This document shows positions 1 through 8,811 of a stretch of 14,924 nucleotides of DNA, one piece after another. The position numbers and the translations under genes are program-made. A model generated the notes under the pieces. It did not search any database and was not told the DNA's origin. It saw only the letters and a program-made list of their open reading frames with translations. Positions within the stretch are counted from its first letter, which is position 1, and the number at the start of each line of letters is the position of its first letter. The stretch covers positions 1 to 14,924 of the forward strand of contig MU617361.1 of the NCBI GenBank assembly GCA_025201705.1, in the 5' to 3' direction. The DNA is from Dissophora ornata (Eukaryota > Mortierellomycota > Mortierellomycetes > Mortierellales > Mortierellaceae).

Positions 1-308
1 CTGAAGAGACACCCGAGGGCTGGAAGAAGGGCTATATCGACTATAACCGCGAGGACGCTGCTGCCCCTGCCGCCACTGTCGCTGCCCCTGCTGCCAAGGG
101 CGATGACGAGGAGAAGAAGCGCAAGGTTGTTGAAGCATCGAGCGACTCTGAGTCTGAGAAGAAGGAGAAGAAGTCTAAGAAGGTCAAGACCGAAGATGAG
201 AAGAAGGAGAAGAAGGAGAAGAAGGACAAGAAGGAGAAGAAGGACAAGAAGGACAAGAAGGAGAAGAAGGAGAAGAAGAGCAAGAAGGAGGACTCTGATT
301 CTGATTAA
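1..308 (+). CDS. CBF5: H/ACA snoRNP pseudouridine synthase CBF5/dyskerin, C-terminal end (partial)
   Basis: The reading frame starts at base 3 and runs 101 codons to TAA at 306-308; the catalytic part lies left of the window. The first residues, ETPEGWKKGYIDYN, match the conserved segment at the end of the PUA-domain region of Cbf5/dyskerin (yeast has a TPEQWKKEYV-type sequence here, human TPATWKQEYVDY). An Ala/Pro linker follows, then a KKRKV nuclear-localisation-like motif (codons about 39-43), an acidic Ser stretch, and about 40 residues of KKE/KKD repeats ending in EDSDSD. Yeast Cbf5 has the same kind of KKE/D tail. The family is the catalytic subunit of nucleolar H/ACA snoRNPs, which convert uridine to pseudouridine in rRNA and snRNA and support ribosome assembly. 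The tail is near-repetitive at DNA level (187-290), so its length may vary between strains. An alternative is another nucleolar protein with a KKE/D tail (Nop56/Nop58), but the WKKGYIDY segment favours Cbf5. Confidence 0.87.
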   Translation, partial: EETPEGWKKGYIDYNREDAAAPAATVAAPAAKGDDEEKKRKVVEASSDSESEKKEKKSKKVKTEDEKKEKKEKKDKKEKKDKKDKKEKKEKKSKKEDSDSD

Positions 309-390
309 GTTTCCCTTTCATACTTTTGCTACAGCAGTGTTTTTCGTTTCCGTGCTTGTTGTATTTTTTTCTCTCATCATCTAGCATAAC

Positions 391-396
391 AATAAA
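391..396 (+). terminator. Poly(A) signal AATAAA of CBF5
   Basis: A perfect AATAAA lies 83 nt after the CBF5 stop, in an AT-rich stretch. It sits in the 146-bp gap between the convergent CBF5 and ALG7 stop codons. No equally good AATAAA is seen for ALG7 on the minus strand, only AT-rich sequence such as TATAATAA. Confidence 0.7.
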
Positions 397-454
397 TATT
401 TTTCATAATATAATCCTTCTGCCACTGCCTTTAGTTATTATATAATGGAAGGCT

Positions 455-2409
455 CTATGATACGACATCGTATACGAACTTCACCAGCCTGTAGCGAATA
501 AAGAACGCGACAAGACTGCAGATAACCTGAACAACCATCACCGAGATGGTGAGGTTTCGTTCTGACATCGGTCCGGCCTTGAGTAGGATCAGGTTGAGGA
601 TCGTAAGGTTAGTCATCTCCAGTGGTCGTTGGCCAGTCCTAGAGTCGTATCGTACGTGCGTCAATCCAAGGGTTTCCAAAATCTTGATGCAGTACCACCC
701 TGGCCGGCTAAGAGGCGAATTTGTCAAAGGTGTATATTGCGACTTGGATGGCGTCGAATTTGATATTTTTGGTGAAGATAGCGATGGCGACGGGGGTCTC
801 GCAGAAGCTGCAGACGAATCTGCGGCCGTGCTACTAGCTGGAGAGGACAGCGATGTTGATGAAGCTGATCTTCCGAGAGTGCCTTGACGATGTAGGGCGC
901 TATGAGCGTTATGTGTTCCCATGAAAGCGATTTCTTCATCTAGACCATCCTGATCTAGAACAACACGACTTGGTTCCATGAGGTTTGTCCCGCGGTTATA
1001 GCGAGGTACACGGTGGCGTGGACAAGGCACCAGCCGGAATAACTGTGGTGAGGAGAGCAAGAAATTGAAGATCTGGGGGATGAAAAATAAGAGCAGAGTC
1101 TTGCTGTAATGCGCCAGGATGCCCACGACCGCAAAAGTCATGCCCGCGAAATAGCAGTACGTGTCGCCGATAAAGACCTTGGACGGGTACCAATTATGGA
1201 TCAAGAGTGCAATACTGACGCCAATAAAGGGCATGATGAAGTAAAGCGAGAACAGATGAGTCTCAATAGCAGGCGCTCCGCTGGCACTGGATTGGAGGAA
1301 GAGCATATCGTTGAATGCGATGGAGCAGGCGATGACGAGTGACTGGCCGACTTCGACGCCGTTGATTCCTGCCATAATGTTGATCGAGTGCGTACAAAAG
1401 ATCGCAACCATCGCCATATACACGTAATAAAGTGCACCTGTGTAAAAATACGTCAAGAAAAACTAAGTATTAGCCCCTATTGCCCTGCCTGGCCTTGTGG
1501 ATTTGATCCGAATGGTTTACTGCGCGATATGCGAATTATTACCGAGATTAATCAAGTGGCCGAGGATGGGTCGCAAAGGAATAGGCACCACAATGTAGGT
1601 GACTCCACTGTTGACCCAGTACACCATCAACAATGGGATCGAGGCAATAGCAGGTAGAGGCATCTTGAACCGCCAGCGGATATCCAAGACGTCGTCTGCA
1701 AAGCCCAAGAACACCATTGACTGGATCGAGAGCAGTGCTGATAAAATTTCTGCCAGCTAAAAAAACGGCCACCTGGAGCGTATTAGTTTGATGACGAAAT
1801 CAAGAGTGAGGACTCGCAACTTCCAAGATAATACTGCAATTGGGATAATAAGCGAGCTCACCTTCAGGTTTGGAAATGTCAATTGTGTGAGTTCCTGTGG
1901 ACTGCCATCCCTCGAGGCCGTGAACCACTTCATGAACGGAAACGGAATGAAGACGAACATAGTGACCAAATAGATCAGCCCTGCCACCATTCCCATGCTC
2001 TCTGGCCTAGTGTGGGCATTATGCGAGCAAGAAACAGCGCGTGAGATGTTAGTTCCTCCGCGTTGTTATCCGCAACTGCTCCTCTTGACTCTGCTCGATA
2101 GTCCTCAGGCGTTCTTCATTTGAACAGACATACACGCACAATGCTCTCGAGCGCTGTATCCCACATGCAAATGTGGTGGGTCCCTTACAGAATATGCTTG
2201 CTCTTTTTGCTGAGATCCATGCCTTTCAGTCCTGCTTTCACAAAAATCTCGGACAGTGCTGGAATGGCTGACCAAGTCGTAATACCGGCGAGGATCGAAA
2301 ATCCAACATTGACTGTAAGAGGGTCGTGGGCTGTCGTGAGAACGATAAAGACTGCTCCGACCTCAGCTGCCAGAATAAGCCATGCTGTCAATGCCGAGAC
2401 TTGACCCAT
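455..2409 (-). CDS. ALG7: UDP-GlcNAc:dolichyl-phosphate GlcNAc-1-phosphotransferase (ALG7/DPAGT1), four exons
   Basis: It transfers GlcNAc-1-phosphate from UDP-GlcNAc to dolichyl phosphate on the cytosolic face of the ER, the first step of N-glycan precursor synthesis and the tunicamycin target. Exons on the minus strand are 2409-2189, 2006-1862, 1756-1543 and 1437-455, giving 520 residues; all three introns (182, 105, 105 nt) are GT-AG and keep frame. Recognisable blocks are [13 protein letters not shown] (about 75-87), the [14 protein letters not shown]sp-Asp motif (138-151), [14 protein letters not shown] (213-226), [19 protein letters not shown] (about 275-293), [11 protein letters not shown] (331-341) and a C-terminal [12 protein letters not shown]. 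The protein is hydrophobic and polytopic throughout. It is longer than human (408) or yeast (448) enzymes because of a Ser/Pro/Ala-rich insertion at about 352-438 in the cytosolic loop after the PRHR motif. The start ATG sits in a GCACCATGG context. The stop is TAG at 455-457. Confidence 0.95.
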
Positions 2410-2656
2410 GGTGCGACAAAGGATGTGCTTTTAGGAAGCTGATTCGGGGAATGAATGAGGCAGTAAACAAAAAAGGTTGGGAATGTAGTATGGGCCGAGT
2501 ATCCAGCAACTGTCCTGTATGTTCCTTGCTGCTATTGCGGCCTGTTCTGCTCGTTTTCGTGCTGATGTTCCTGTTTTTCTCAGCAGTCCATGTGGTGCAA
2601 TGGTGTGATGGTGAGAGTTGATGAGGAAACGGAGGTGGAGCAGAATTCAATAAAGT

Positions 2657-2884
2657 ATGGTTGTGAGCACGCGCCATTTCGGCTGCAGATCTTTCATCAA
2701 ATCACAGCACCGCACGTGTAAACGCACCACCGCCGTGGTAACTCTGTTGGAGAGAGGCGCCCACGAGGAACAAGATCACGAAGCATTGGCTAGTCTACGC
2801 AGAAGCCTGGCTAATGTCGTGAAGAGCGTAGAAGAGCGTAGAAGATCGAATCTAGGCCGACTTGAGGGATCTGAAAGAACTTGA
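2657..2884 (+). CDS. Possible small hypothetical protein, 75 residues
   Basis: This frame begins with ATG at 2657 and is divergent from ALG7, 247 bp from its start. The second half (about residues 30-75) is Arg/Glu/Leu-rich and could form an amphipathic helix (for example ASLRRSLANVVKSVEERRR). An overlapping frame from about 2856 begins directly after a TCTAG and continues in a similar charged style (DLKELDD...KMKEYRGKK). A short unrecognised intron or a frameshift could therefore join the two. I recognise no family, and chance is a good explanation; the 10-bp tandem repeat inside it also lowers confidence. Confidence 0.17.
   Translation: MVVSTRHFGCRSFIKSQHRTCKRTTAVVTLLERGAHEEQDHEALASLRRSLANVVKSVEERRRSNLGRLEGSERT
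2821..2840 (+). repeat. Tandem 10-bp repeat GAAGAGCGTA x2
   Basis: Two exact adjacent copies, followed by a partial third (GAAGA). In the 2657 frame it encodes part of the charged stretch. Confidence 0.8.
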
Positions 2885-3243
2885 CGACATGCATGTGCAC
2901 AGGCACAGAAAGATGAAAGAATATCGAGGCAAGAAACAAAATCAAGTTTCAATTTCAGGAACGAAGCAGGATATAATCACTTGGCAGCCATCATCTGCGC
3001 CATGGGTCCTTTCATCATGGGCCGTAAAGTGGCGGGCAGCTTCCGAGGAGCGAATATAACGACGGTGCGAAACGTCTTTCAGAAAGCCCACCAAGCTTTG
3101 TTGGAAAGCTATCTCAAACCTTCCTTCACTGGGTAACAGATGCTGCGTGTTACCATGAACGCAGTGAGTGCACTTGGTGGCATAGAGGCCAGTAAATATA
3201 GCAAAAATAACTTGCACCGGTGCTTGCTTGCCGTACGGTACAG

Positions 3244-3253
3244 AAAAAAAAAA
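3244..3253 (-). terminator. Pol III terminator (T10) of tRNA-Arg
   Basis: Ten A on the plus strand give a run of ten T on the tRNA strand, 45 nt after the discriminator base. This is a strong RNA polymerase III stop. A small inverted repeat (TCATTGA/TCAATGA, 3265-3282) lies in the trailer between tRNA and T-run. Confidence 0.75.
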
Positions 3254-3298
3254 GCTTTCACCTGTCATTGAATACTCAATGATGGGATCTGGATACTT

Positions 3299-3370
3299 TG
3301 ATCTATGCAGGGGTCGAACCTGCAATCTCCTGATTCGTAGTCAGACGCCTTTCCATTGGGCCAATAGACC
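3299..3370 (-). tRNA. tRNA-Arg (anticodon ACG), no intron
   Basis: The minus strand from 3370 folds as a full cloverleaf. The acceptor GGTCTAT pairs with ATAGATC (one G-T wobble), with discriminator A. The D arm is GCC/GGC with an AATGGAAA-type loop. The anticodon stem TCTGA/TCAGG carries loop CTACGAA with anticodon ACG, decoding CGU after A34-to-inosine editing also CGC and CGA. The variable loop has 5 nt, and the T arm is GCAGG-TTCGACC-CCTGC. CCA is not encoded, as expected for a nuclear eukaryotic tRNA. It lies between ALG7 and the transporter gene, with a T10 terminator downstream. Confidence 0.96.
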
Positions 3371-3476
3371 TTCTTGTCTTTTGATGAAAAGCAACATCTT
3401 TGAGATTCCGGCGCCCAAATCCACTAAATCCAAGTATAGTTTCAGTTACATCCACGCAAAATCGGTATTTCCAATC

Positions 3477-3617
3477 AAAATGAATGACTTTTTGGCCCGC
3501 AGGATACACAGACTCAGTTCTGACTCTTAACACAAACGACACTCCGTAATTTAAGACCCATAAGGTGATAGTAGGAAAGTGGAACAGAATAAAAAAAATG
3601 GCTTTTTGGCCCGCAGG
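3477..3617. repeat. Pair of 27-nt imperfect direct repeats, 114 nt apart
   Basis: Copies at 3477-3503 and 3591-3617 agree at 24 of 27 positions and share an exact core CTTTTTGGCCCGCAGG. Both are followed within a few bases by CACAG. They lie between the tRNA and the poly(A) signal of the transporter gene. The origin is unknown; local duplication or a transposon footprint are possible. Confidence 0.75.
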
Positions 3618-3633
3618 CACAGTCAAGGAGGTA

Positions 3634-3639
3634 TTTATT
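3634..3639 (-). terminator. Poly(A) signal AATAAA of the OFA transporter
   Basis: AATAAA on the minus strand begins 11 nt after the transporter stop codon. This implies a very short 3' UTR, with cleavage expected near 3610-3620, at the edge of the second direct-repeat copy. Confidence 0.65.
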
Positions 3640-3649
3640 CTCACAATCG

Positions 3650-5451
3650 CTATATTTTACAATTTAATTGCTCATCGAACTCGGTCTTGTTGCCGACCTT
3701 CTTCTCGACAGGGACCTGGATCTCCTCAAGGTTCTCCACAGAGTTACAGGTATCGACATAGTTAGTCCACTCGGCCTCCTCATCCTCCTTGGAAACAGAC
3801 TTGAATCCAAAGGATCCAACGCGGAATAGACGGCCAAAGAAGCGAACGCGAGTGAACTCGCCAGGGATGGCAGGCAAAAGGCGGTCGCGGATCGATGTGC
3901 GAACAAACAAAACGAAAATGAAACCAAGGGTGGTCATGCTGAGAATCCAGTAAAAGTTCTTGCTGTAGACCCAGGGATCCTTGGTGGTGTAGCCGTTGTG
4001 AAGCAGGTTGTTGAAGATGGCAGTGAAGAGAAGGCCACCAGCAACTCCAGCAATGGACCAAGCAGTCAAGATGATACCATGAAGGGCGCCAATGTTGGTG
4101 GGTCCGAACATATCGCAGAGGAAAGCGGGAATGCATCCGAATCCACCGCCGTAGCAAGCTGTCATGATCCAAATGGCAGCAAGGAACGCATGGTAGTTCT
4201 TGCTCTCCAGGATGGTAGGCAGGGAGGCTAGAACGGCAACCTGGGCAACCAACATGAAGACGTAGCAAGTCTTGCGACCGAGGCGATCAGAAACAGTCGA
4301 GAAAAACAGGCGGCCAGCCAAATTGAAGCCTCCGTTGATGGAGACAATGGTTGCAGCGGTACTTCCAGTCTGACCAAAGATTCCAGTGATAATGTTCGAA
4401 AGACGCGACAGGAAGACAAGACCAGCAATCGAGTTACCGAAGAACATGATGTACATAAGGCGGTACTCACGCGAAAAAATTGAATCGATCAAAGAAACGC
4501 CAGAGGCAGGGTTGCGAAGGTTAGAGGCGGACTTCTCAGCCTGGAAAGCCTCAACATCGCCGTTCTCGTCGACTTTGTTGCGGTAGATATCCATGCCGTT
4601 GACAGTGAAACCGGGAGGGGGCACACGGAAAATAAGACAGCAGACGAACATCACAGCAAAGTAGCAGCAGCCCAGAGTGAGAAAGCAGTTGGTCAACCCG
4701 ATGGCACCAATGAGAGGAAGAGGGACTTTGGCGAAAGCAATCGAGCCAGCTCCAAATCCGCAAACGGCGAATCCAGCTGCAACACCGCGACGATCGGGAA
4801 ACCATTTCTGAAGAGCAGACACAGGCGAAATGTAGCAAAGACCAAGACCGGTGCCTCCAATTACACCATAGCCAAAGTAGATCAACCCCAGAATCTATTA
4901 CAATCGGTGAGAATTCAACAGGTCGGTCACGCTGAACGAAAAAACCGGCATGCATGCCTTAGAACTATGAAAGAGGTCGCTTTCCGAAAGAAAGGATGCG
5001 AGTAGTTTACCTTGAAATGAATGCCAATAGTAGCAACCATGTTACCAATAAAGAAGAGGAGTGTTCCGAGCATAGCAGCCTTGCGAGGACCAACGCGCTC
5101 CAACCAAGGGCCATTAATAGCAGCAGAGCAACCAAAGAAGCCGACAGCGAGGTAGAATGTCACGGCAGCGTTGTGCTTTAATGGAGTCGTGCCATCGGCA
5201 CCCACTCCATAAAGCTCCTTGTCGATAGGGTCGTTGAAGACGGACCAGGCATAGAGTGTACCACAGATAGCTTGAAAGACAAAAGCAGCGGGAAACATGA
5301 GCCAGCGATTGTAGGGCATGCTCAATCGGCCAAGTCCCAACCGTTTCTCCTTTTCAACCTGCTCTGGTGTGCGACGGAGAGTTGTGTCGCTATAGTGGTA
5401 TTTGAGGTAGCCGATAGGGCCTCCCGAGGGGCGCCGATAAGTCTCGGTCAT
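3650..5451 (-). CDS. OFA-family major facilitator (oxalate:formate antiporter-like) transporter, two exons
   Basis: Exons are 5451-5011 and 4894-3650, separated by a 116-nt GT-AG intron, giving 561 residues. The ATG at 5451 has an ideal GCCACCATGA context; a GTG 30 nt upstream is in frame but not needed. Family marks are RWLMFPAAFVFQAICGTLYA (TM1, about 53-72) continuing into WSVF, ERVGPRKA in the TM2-3 loop (about 125-132), YGVIGGTGLGLCYISPV and KWFPDRRGVAAGFAVCGFGAG (about 155-199), and SDRLGRK in the middle of the second half. These are typical of the OFA group of 12-TM transporters, which exchange or import small carboxylates such as oxalate, formate or other monocarboxylates. A cytosolic loop of about 60 residues separates the two six-helix halves, and the C-terminal tail of about 75 residues is hydrophilic. 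Substrate and membrane cannot be decided from sequence; no oxalate or formate enzyme gene is adjacent. Confidence 0.92.
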
Positions 5452-5643
5452 GGTGGCTAGACTTGGTAGGTGAGGGAACACAAAGAAATACAGTAACGAA
5501 ACAAAAGAGGAGAAGAGTAATGAAAAAAAGTAAGAAACTGAGGAGAGAGAAAAGAGTGGGGAGGGGGGTATGGGATGGACCGTTGTCGAGGAGAGTGGAC
5601 GAGGAACAAAAAAAAAGAAGCGGTAGGGGGATGGAGAGTGCCG
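5452..5643 (-). promoter_or_regulatory. Pyrimidine-rich leader and core promoter of the OFA transporter
   Basis: On the minus strand this stretch is almost entirely C/T (plus strand A/G from about 5490 to 5640), the usual character of a fungal transcription-start and 5' leader region. The plus strand carries G-runs at 5558-5574 that might form a weak G-quadruplex on the template strand. Confidence 0.5.
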
Positions 5644-5651
5644 TATTTATA
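5644..5651 (-). promoter_or_regulatory. TATA box (TATAAATA) of the OFA transporter
   Basis: TATAAATA reads on the minus strand 192 nt upstream of the ATG, directly ahead of the C/T-rich leader. Position and match support it as the core promoter element. Confidence 0.6.
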
Positions 5652-6650
5652 TTTTGAGGAGAGAATGTGGAATAACGCTACAAGGACGGGGCCCGGTAGG
5701 AGTACGACCCAAATACTCCAGCATAGGGGCCATCGTTCGAGGGACACAATGCGAGGCATTGGCCTGTATTGATTGGTTTACTGCAAAAATAAAACGAAAA
5801 TGTGCGTGAGAGCAGAAGTGTAAAGTCTCGGTAAAAGTAATCCCCAACAAAGATAACTGCAACTGTAATTGCAATGCAGCAGAGGCTGGCTGTATTGGCT
5901 GCATTTTGGTTTTTGGTTTGATATGCCTCACAGTCGAAAAGGGGAATCATTTTTCGTTTCCAGAAGACAGGGAGCGAGAGCGCCACAGGGGTGGTAGAAG
6001 CTGGGAGGATCAGGAAACAAGGTTGACACGCAACTAAAAACCGGGTAAGCCTCCTCTAGCCTCCTCGAACTACCTCGCCCTCGATTTTCCCCCATGCTCA
6101 AAAGTCTAGAGCATACCCAACCATAATAGACATCTGCAGAAAGGCCGAGGTCACCGTCAGTCGACGCACGGCCGTTCTTCATGCTGCTAATGGAAATGCA
6201 CCTCGAACGCCGAGTCCCGCCACTGTCTTCCATTGGGGGTACTCGCCCCTGGCTTGATCGATGAGAAGAAGCGCATGCCAAGCGAACGCGCAAGTGCTTC
6301 GAGACAGAGTGATGGACGTCTATTCACTCACGTTGTGGTTTTGGTACATGTAGTACTTATTACGAACATATGCAAAATAGGCGCGGGGATTAATAGTCAG
6401 ATCACCGACAGTCAAAATGTTTATATATCCTTGCTCCGTACCGTTTCCTAGAACAGATGGATGATGGTAGACATATTAGGATGCTCTTGAAAGATGCAGG
6501 AGACACATTTTTGCTTTTGTTGGAGGCTGCTCTGCTCTATGAGGTGCTTCATAAAATGCGATTCCCGAGTATCAACTATCACTTTCTTTGGTCATCTTGT
6601 TCACCACTACACTGGCGGATTTTTTTGCCATCTACTCATCGCCTACCTCA

Positions 6651-6665
6651 CTCTCTCTCTCTCTC
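6651..6665 (+). repeat. (CT)7 microsatellite
   Basis: A perfect CT run of 15 nt followed by CGCAG. It resembles a polypyrimidine/3' splice site, but no exon is evident after it. Confidence 0.85.
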
Positions 6666-7209
6666 GCAGTTTACGTACACGCTGCCTCGCCAAGAACCCT
6701 CAAGATATTCTGCTAGGGGCATTTGAGTGGTTCGGTCAAACAATAGAGCCTGCAGCTACACAGGGGGCGTTGCTACCGCTGTGGGGACATGCTTGGTTGC
6801 GGGGTGCAGCAGAGAACTAAACGCAGAGCGAGAGCATTGAGAGCACTCAAGGAGAAGGAGAGTTTTGCTAAAGTCTTGAAAATAAAGTTTTTAAGCTATG
6901 CGGTCACATTGAAATTACCGGGGTTTCTTCCTGTTCGAAAGACGAGAGGCAGAGTCAGGTTTTTTGCAGATTTATCTAGGCATTGCTCTGCTTAAAGCGA
7001 AAAATGTTCACAATAGTCGTTGCACTGGTCGGTCTTACAAAAACAACGACAAAGAAAAGCCGCACACACCCCGGAGGACTTGGGAGCTGATCACACCAGG
7101 ACAACGATTCCAGGGGTCTCGGCAGCGCTCGATTTCGTTAGGCTAGTTTCACGACCAAAGATGGTATGATTCTGGTGTTGACAAACCCATTGCGGTAGAA
7201 GAAGCTTGA

Positions 7210-7249
7210 CCGGGTCACCAGGTCACCAGAGGTTGCATTGATGACCCGG
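7210..7249. repeat. Tandem GGTCACCA x2 inside an 8-bp inverted repeat
   Basis: GGTCACCA occurs twice in tandem (7213-7220, 7221-7228). CCGGGTCA (7210-7217) is also the reverse complement of TGACCCGG (7242-7249). This gives three GGTCA half-sites in 40 bp, a layout seen in binding sites for dimeric transcription factors. No factor is assigned. Confidence 0.6.
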
Positions 7250-7883
7250 GGAAGAGATAACGGAAAAAAAATGAAAAAGCTTTCCACGAGGACGGCTTCT
7301 CTTACGATGTTTCAACGCCTTCCACCACACCCCACAATGTCTTGCACCTTATCCGTCACATGAAGAGGAGAGTTCCCTCTAAAATGAATTCTTGCGCCGT
7401 AACTGTATAAGCAATCTGCGTGTGTGGGTTATGAAAGTTTGGGCACTTGAGCTTTTTCGTTATAGTGTTTACTGCTTGCAAGGGCCTAATTATGGTTCCA
7501 TGGTCAGCAGGCACCTGATCATCATTGTTCTAAGCGCTCCCTTTGGATGTTCTTTGCCACAACCACAAACCCTTTTCCATCCTATCCGCAAAGAGATTGG
7601 TACACGGAGGGAAGCGCCCGAGTCGGGATGATCGACATTCTCGTCAAACATTCCTGATTTCTCGGATTCGCCACGGATAGGTTTTAAACCTTATTCAGTA
7701 ACACCGTGACATATTCACAAAACAACCCAACTGCAAACACGGGCTTGGGGGGTGGGGTTAAAACTAAATGGGACAGGGCGCACGTAACACAGAGCAAAGT
7801 CCTTGGAGCATTAGCTGCGCGTATCGGTGCTTCTGCCTCATGCCCTCACTCTCCGTCGTTTTTTCCTCGACCTCTTTGCTATC

Positions 7884-7891
7884 TATAAATA
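7884..7891 (+). promoter_or_regulatory. Possible isolated TATA box
   Basis: TATAAATA follows a C/T-rich run (7846-7883). A 49-codon frame with ATG at 7905 and stop at 8052-8054 follows; it is hydrophobic and holds five Cys in its first 22 residues, but the ATG is only 14 nt beyond the TATA, too close for a normal leader. The same bases contain AATAAA, so a poly(A)-like signal or plain AT-rich sequence is an alternative. Confidence 0.25.
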
Positions 7892-8742
7892 AAAGATGTA
7901 GGGGATGCAATGCGGACAGAAATACTGCTACTTGATCAGGTTCACTCTCCTCCTATTTTGCTGCATTTGCAAAGAATTTTTTAATGTTTATCATTCAGTG
8001 AGTATTCTTACCGCCTTTTCCTTGATTGTGCAACCCAACCGAACTTTGTGGTAATGTTGCCAAGATATCATTTCGCCTTCTGGCCGGTCAGGATCTTTAA
8101 CGAAAACTATATTCCTGTTTTGAATGCATGCATCCTGCACACCGCGGGGAGATTTTCTCTAGTTGTGTTCACTCTTATCTCATTCCCTGATTACTATCGC
8201 GCTTGTTTACTCAACACGCCTCCCTATCGCAAGCGTAAAAATGAAGGGTTGCAGCAAACGTTTGTTTATGTTCGTGTTGTTGTCATTAAACTAACCGGAT
8301 CGCAGAGAGCTACTGTGTGCTCCCTGCTGGAGAATGTGTTCAAAGACTTGGTGGAACTGTAAAAAACGCAAATCCTCGGGTATGGTTAGCTCTTCGGAGA
8401 GTGTTCCTATTTAGGAACGGCCAGTATCGCTGGTATTCATTTTTGGGGTGGCAGTGCTCTGTATACCAAGGGATTCTTAACGCTGTTCGCAGCTTACATT
8501 GGAATATAGGCACAGTCCTGGCCCCTCCCCATCGATTAAAGTTGGTACTCAGGGTCCACATTATATTCAGAAATGTGGGTTGGCGGACTTTGCATTGCCA
8601 TTTTCCGGGCTCCAAGCGGTGTTATTAGGCACTGTCAGACGTGTCCCTGGGGAGCCGAGTATAATTGAAAGAGTGAGAGAGGCACTTAAGCACATGTGAT
8701 GTCATGACTCCACACTGCGCAGAGAGTTGAACTCTGTTTTTC

Positions 8743-8811
8743 GTTCCAATGGATGACCCTCGGTTTGACTCCAACCTGTTGGGACATGATCCGAGGTCTA
8801 TCGAATGGAAC
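8743..8811. repeat. 69-nt imperfect inverted repeat (hairpin)
   Basis: The 21-nt left arm (8743-8763) and the reverse complement of the 21-nt right arm (8791-8811) agree at 16 positions. The outer blocks are GTTCCA/TGGAAC and the inner blocks CCTCGG/CCGAGG. A small apical pair CCAAC-CT-GTTGG lies at 8771-8782. Arm spacing is symmetric, so one long interrupted stem can form. No transposon, miRNA or known RNA family is recognised. Confidence 0.6.

Larger units (their letters stand above)
2410..3243. other. Spacer upstream of ALG7, no firm gene
   Basis: This is the 5' side of ALG7 (minus strand) and the 3' side of the tRNA. Read on the minus strand, about 2590-2640 is pyrimidine-rich, as expected near a fungal transcription start for ALG7. 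A CACGTG E-box lies at 2713-2718. No clear TATA box is seen. Small plus-strand frames occur at 2657-2884, about 2862-3059 and 3002-3136, none matching a family I recognise. Confidence 0.5.
5652..7883. other. Long gene-free spacer, left part
   Basis: The first several hundred bases probably contain upstream control sequence for the OFA transporter. Open frames here are under about 125 codons on both strands, overlap one another, lack recognisable domains and have no supporting promoter/leader structure. A (CT)7 microsatellite lies at 6651-6665 and a compound inverted/tandem repeat at 7210-7249. I see no RNA gene with a convincing fold. Confidence 0.5.

Noticed and set aside
103..384. Arg-rich 93-codon plus-strand frame and Ser/Phe-rich minus-strand frames over the CBF5 tail
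   Set aside because: They are out-of-frame readings of the AAGAAGGAG repeats; the Lys/Glu frame matches Cbf5 and ends sensibly before a poly(A) signal.
2942..3325. 127-codon minus-strand frame overlapping the tRNA
   Set aside because: It begins inside the tRNA gene and crosses its terminator; no family similarity and no promoter.
3780..4955. Minus-strand frames at 3780-4268 and 4551-4955
   Set aside because: Shifted readings of the OFA transporter exon; the main frame shows full family motifs and hydrophobic segments.
5452..5481. Upstream in-frame GTG start for the transporter at 5481
   Set aside because: The ATG at 5451 has an ideal GCCACCATG context and eukaryotic nuclear genes rarely use GTG.
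8340..8628. Overlapping frames of 91 and 103 codons on opposite strands
   Set aside because: Mutually antisense, no motifs, one lacks an ATG start; consistent with chance in a long spacer.
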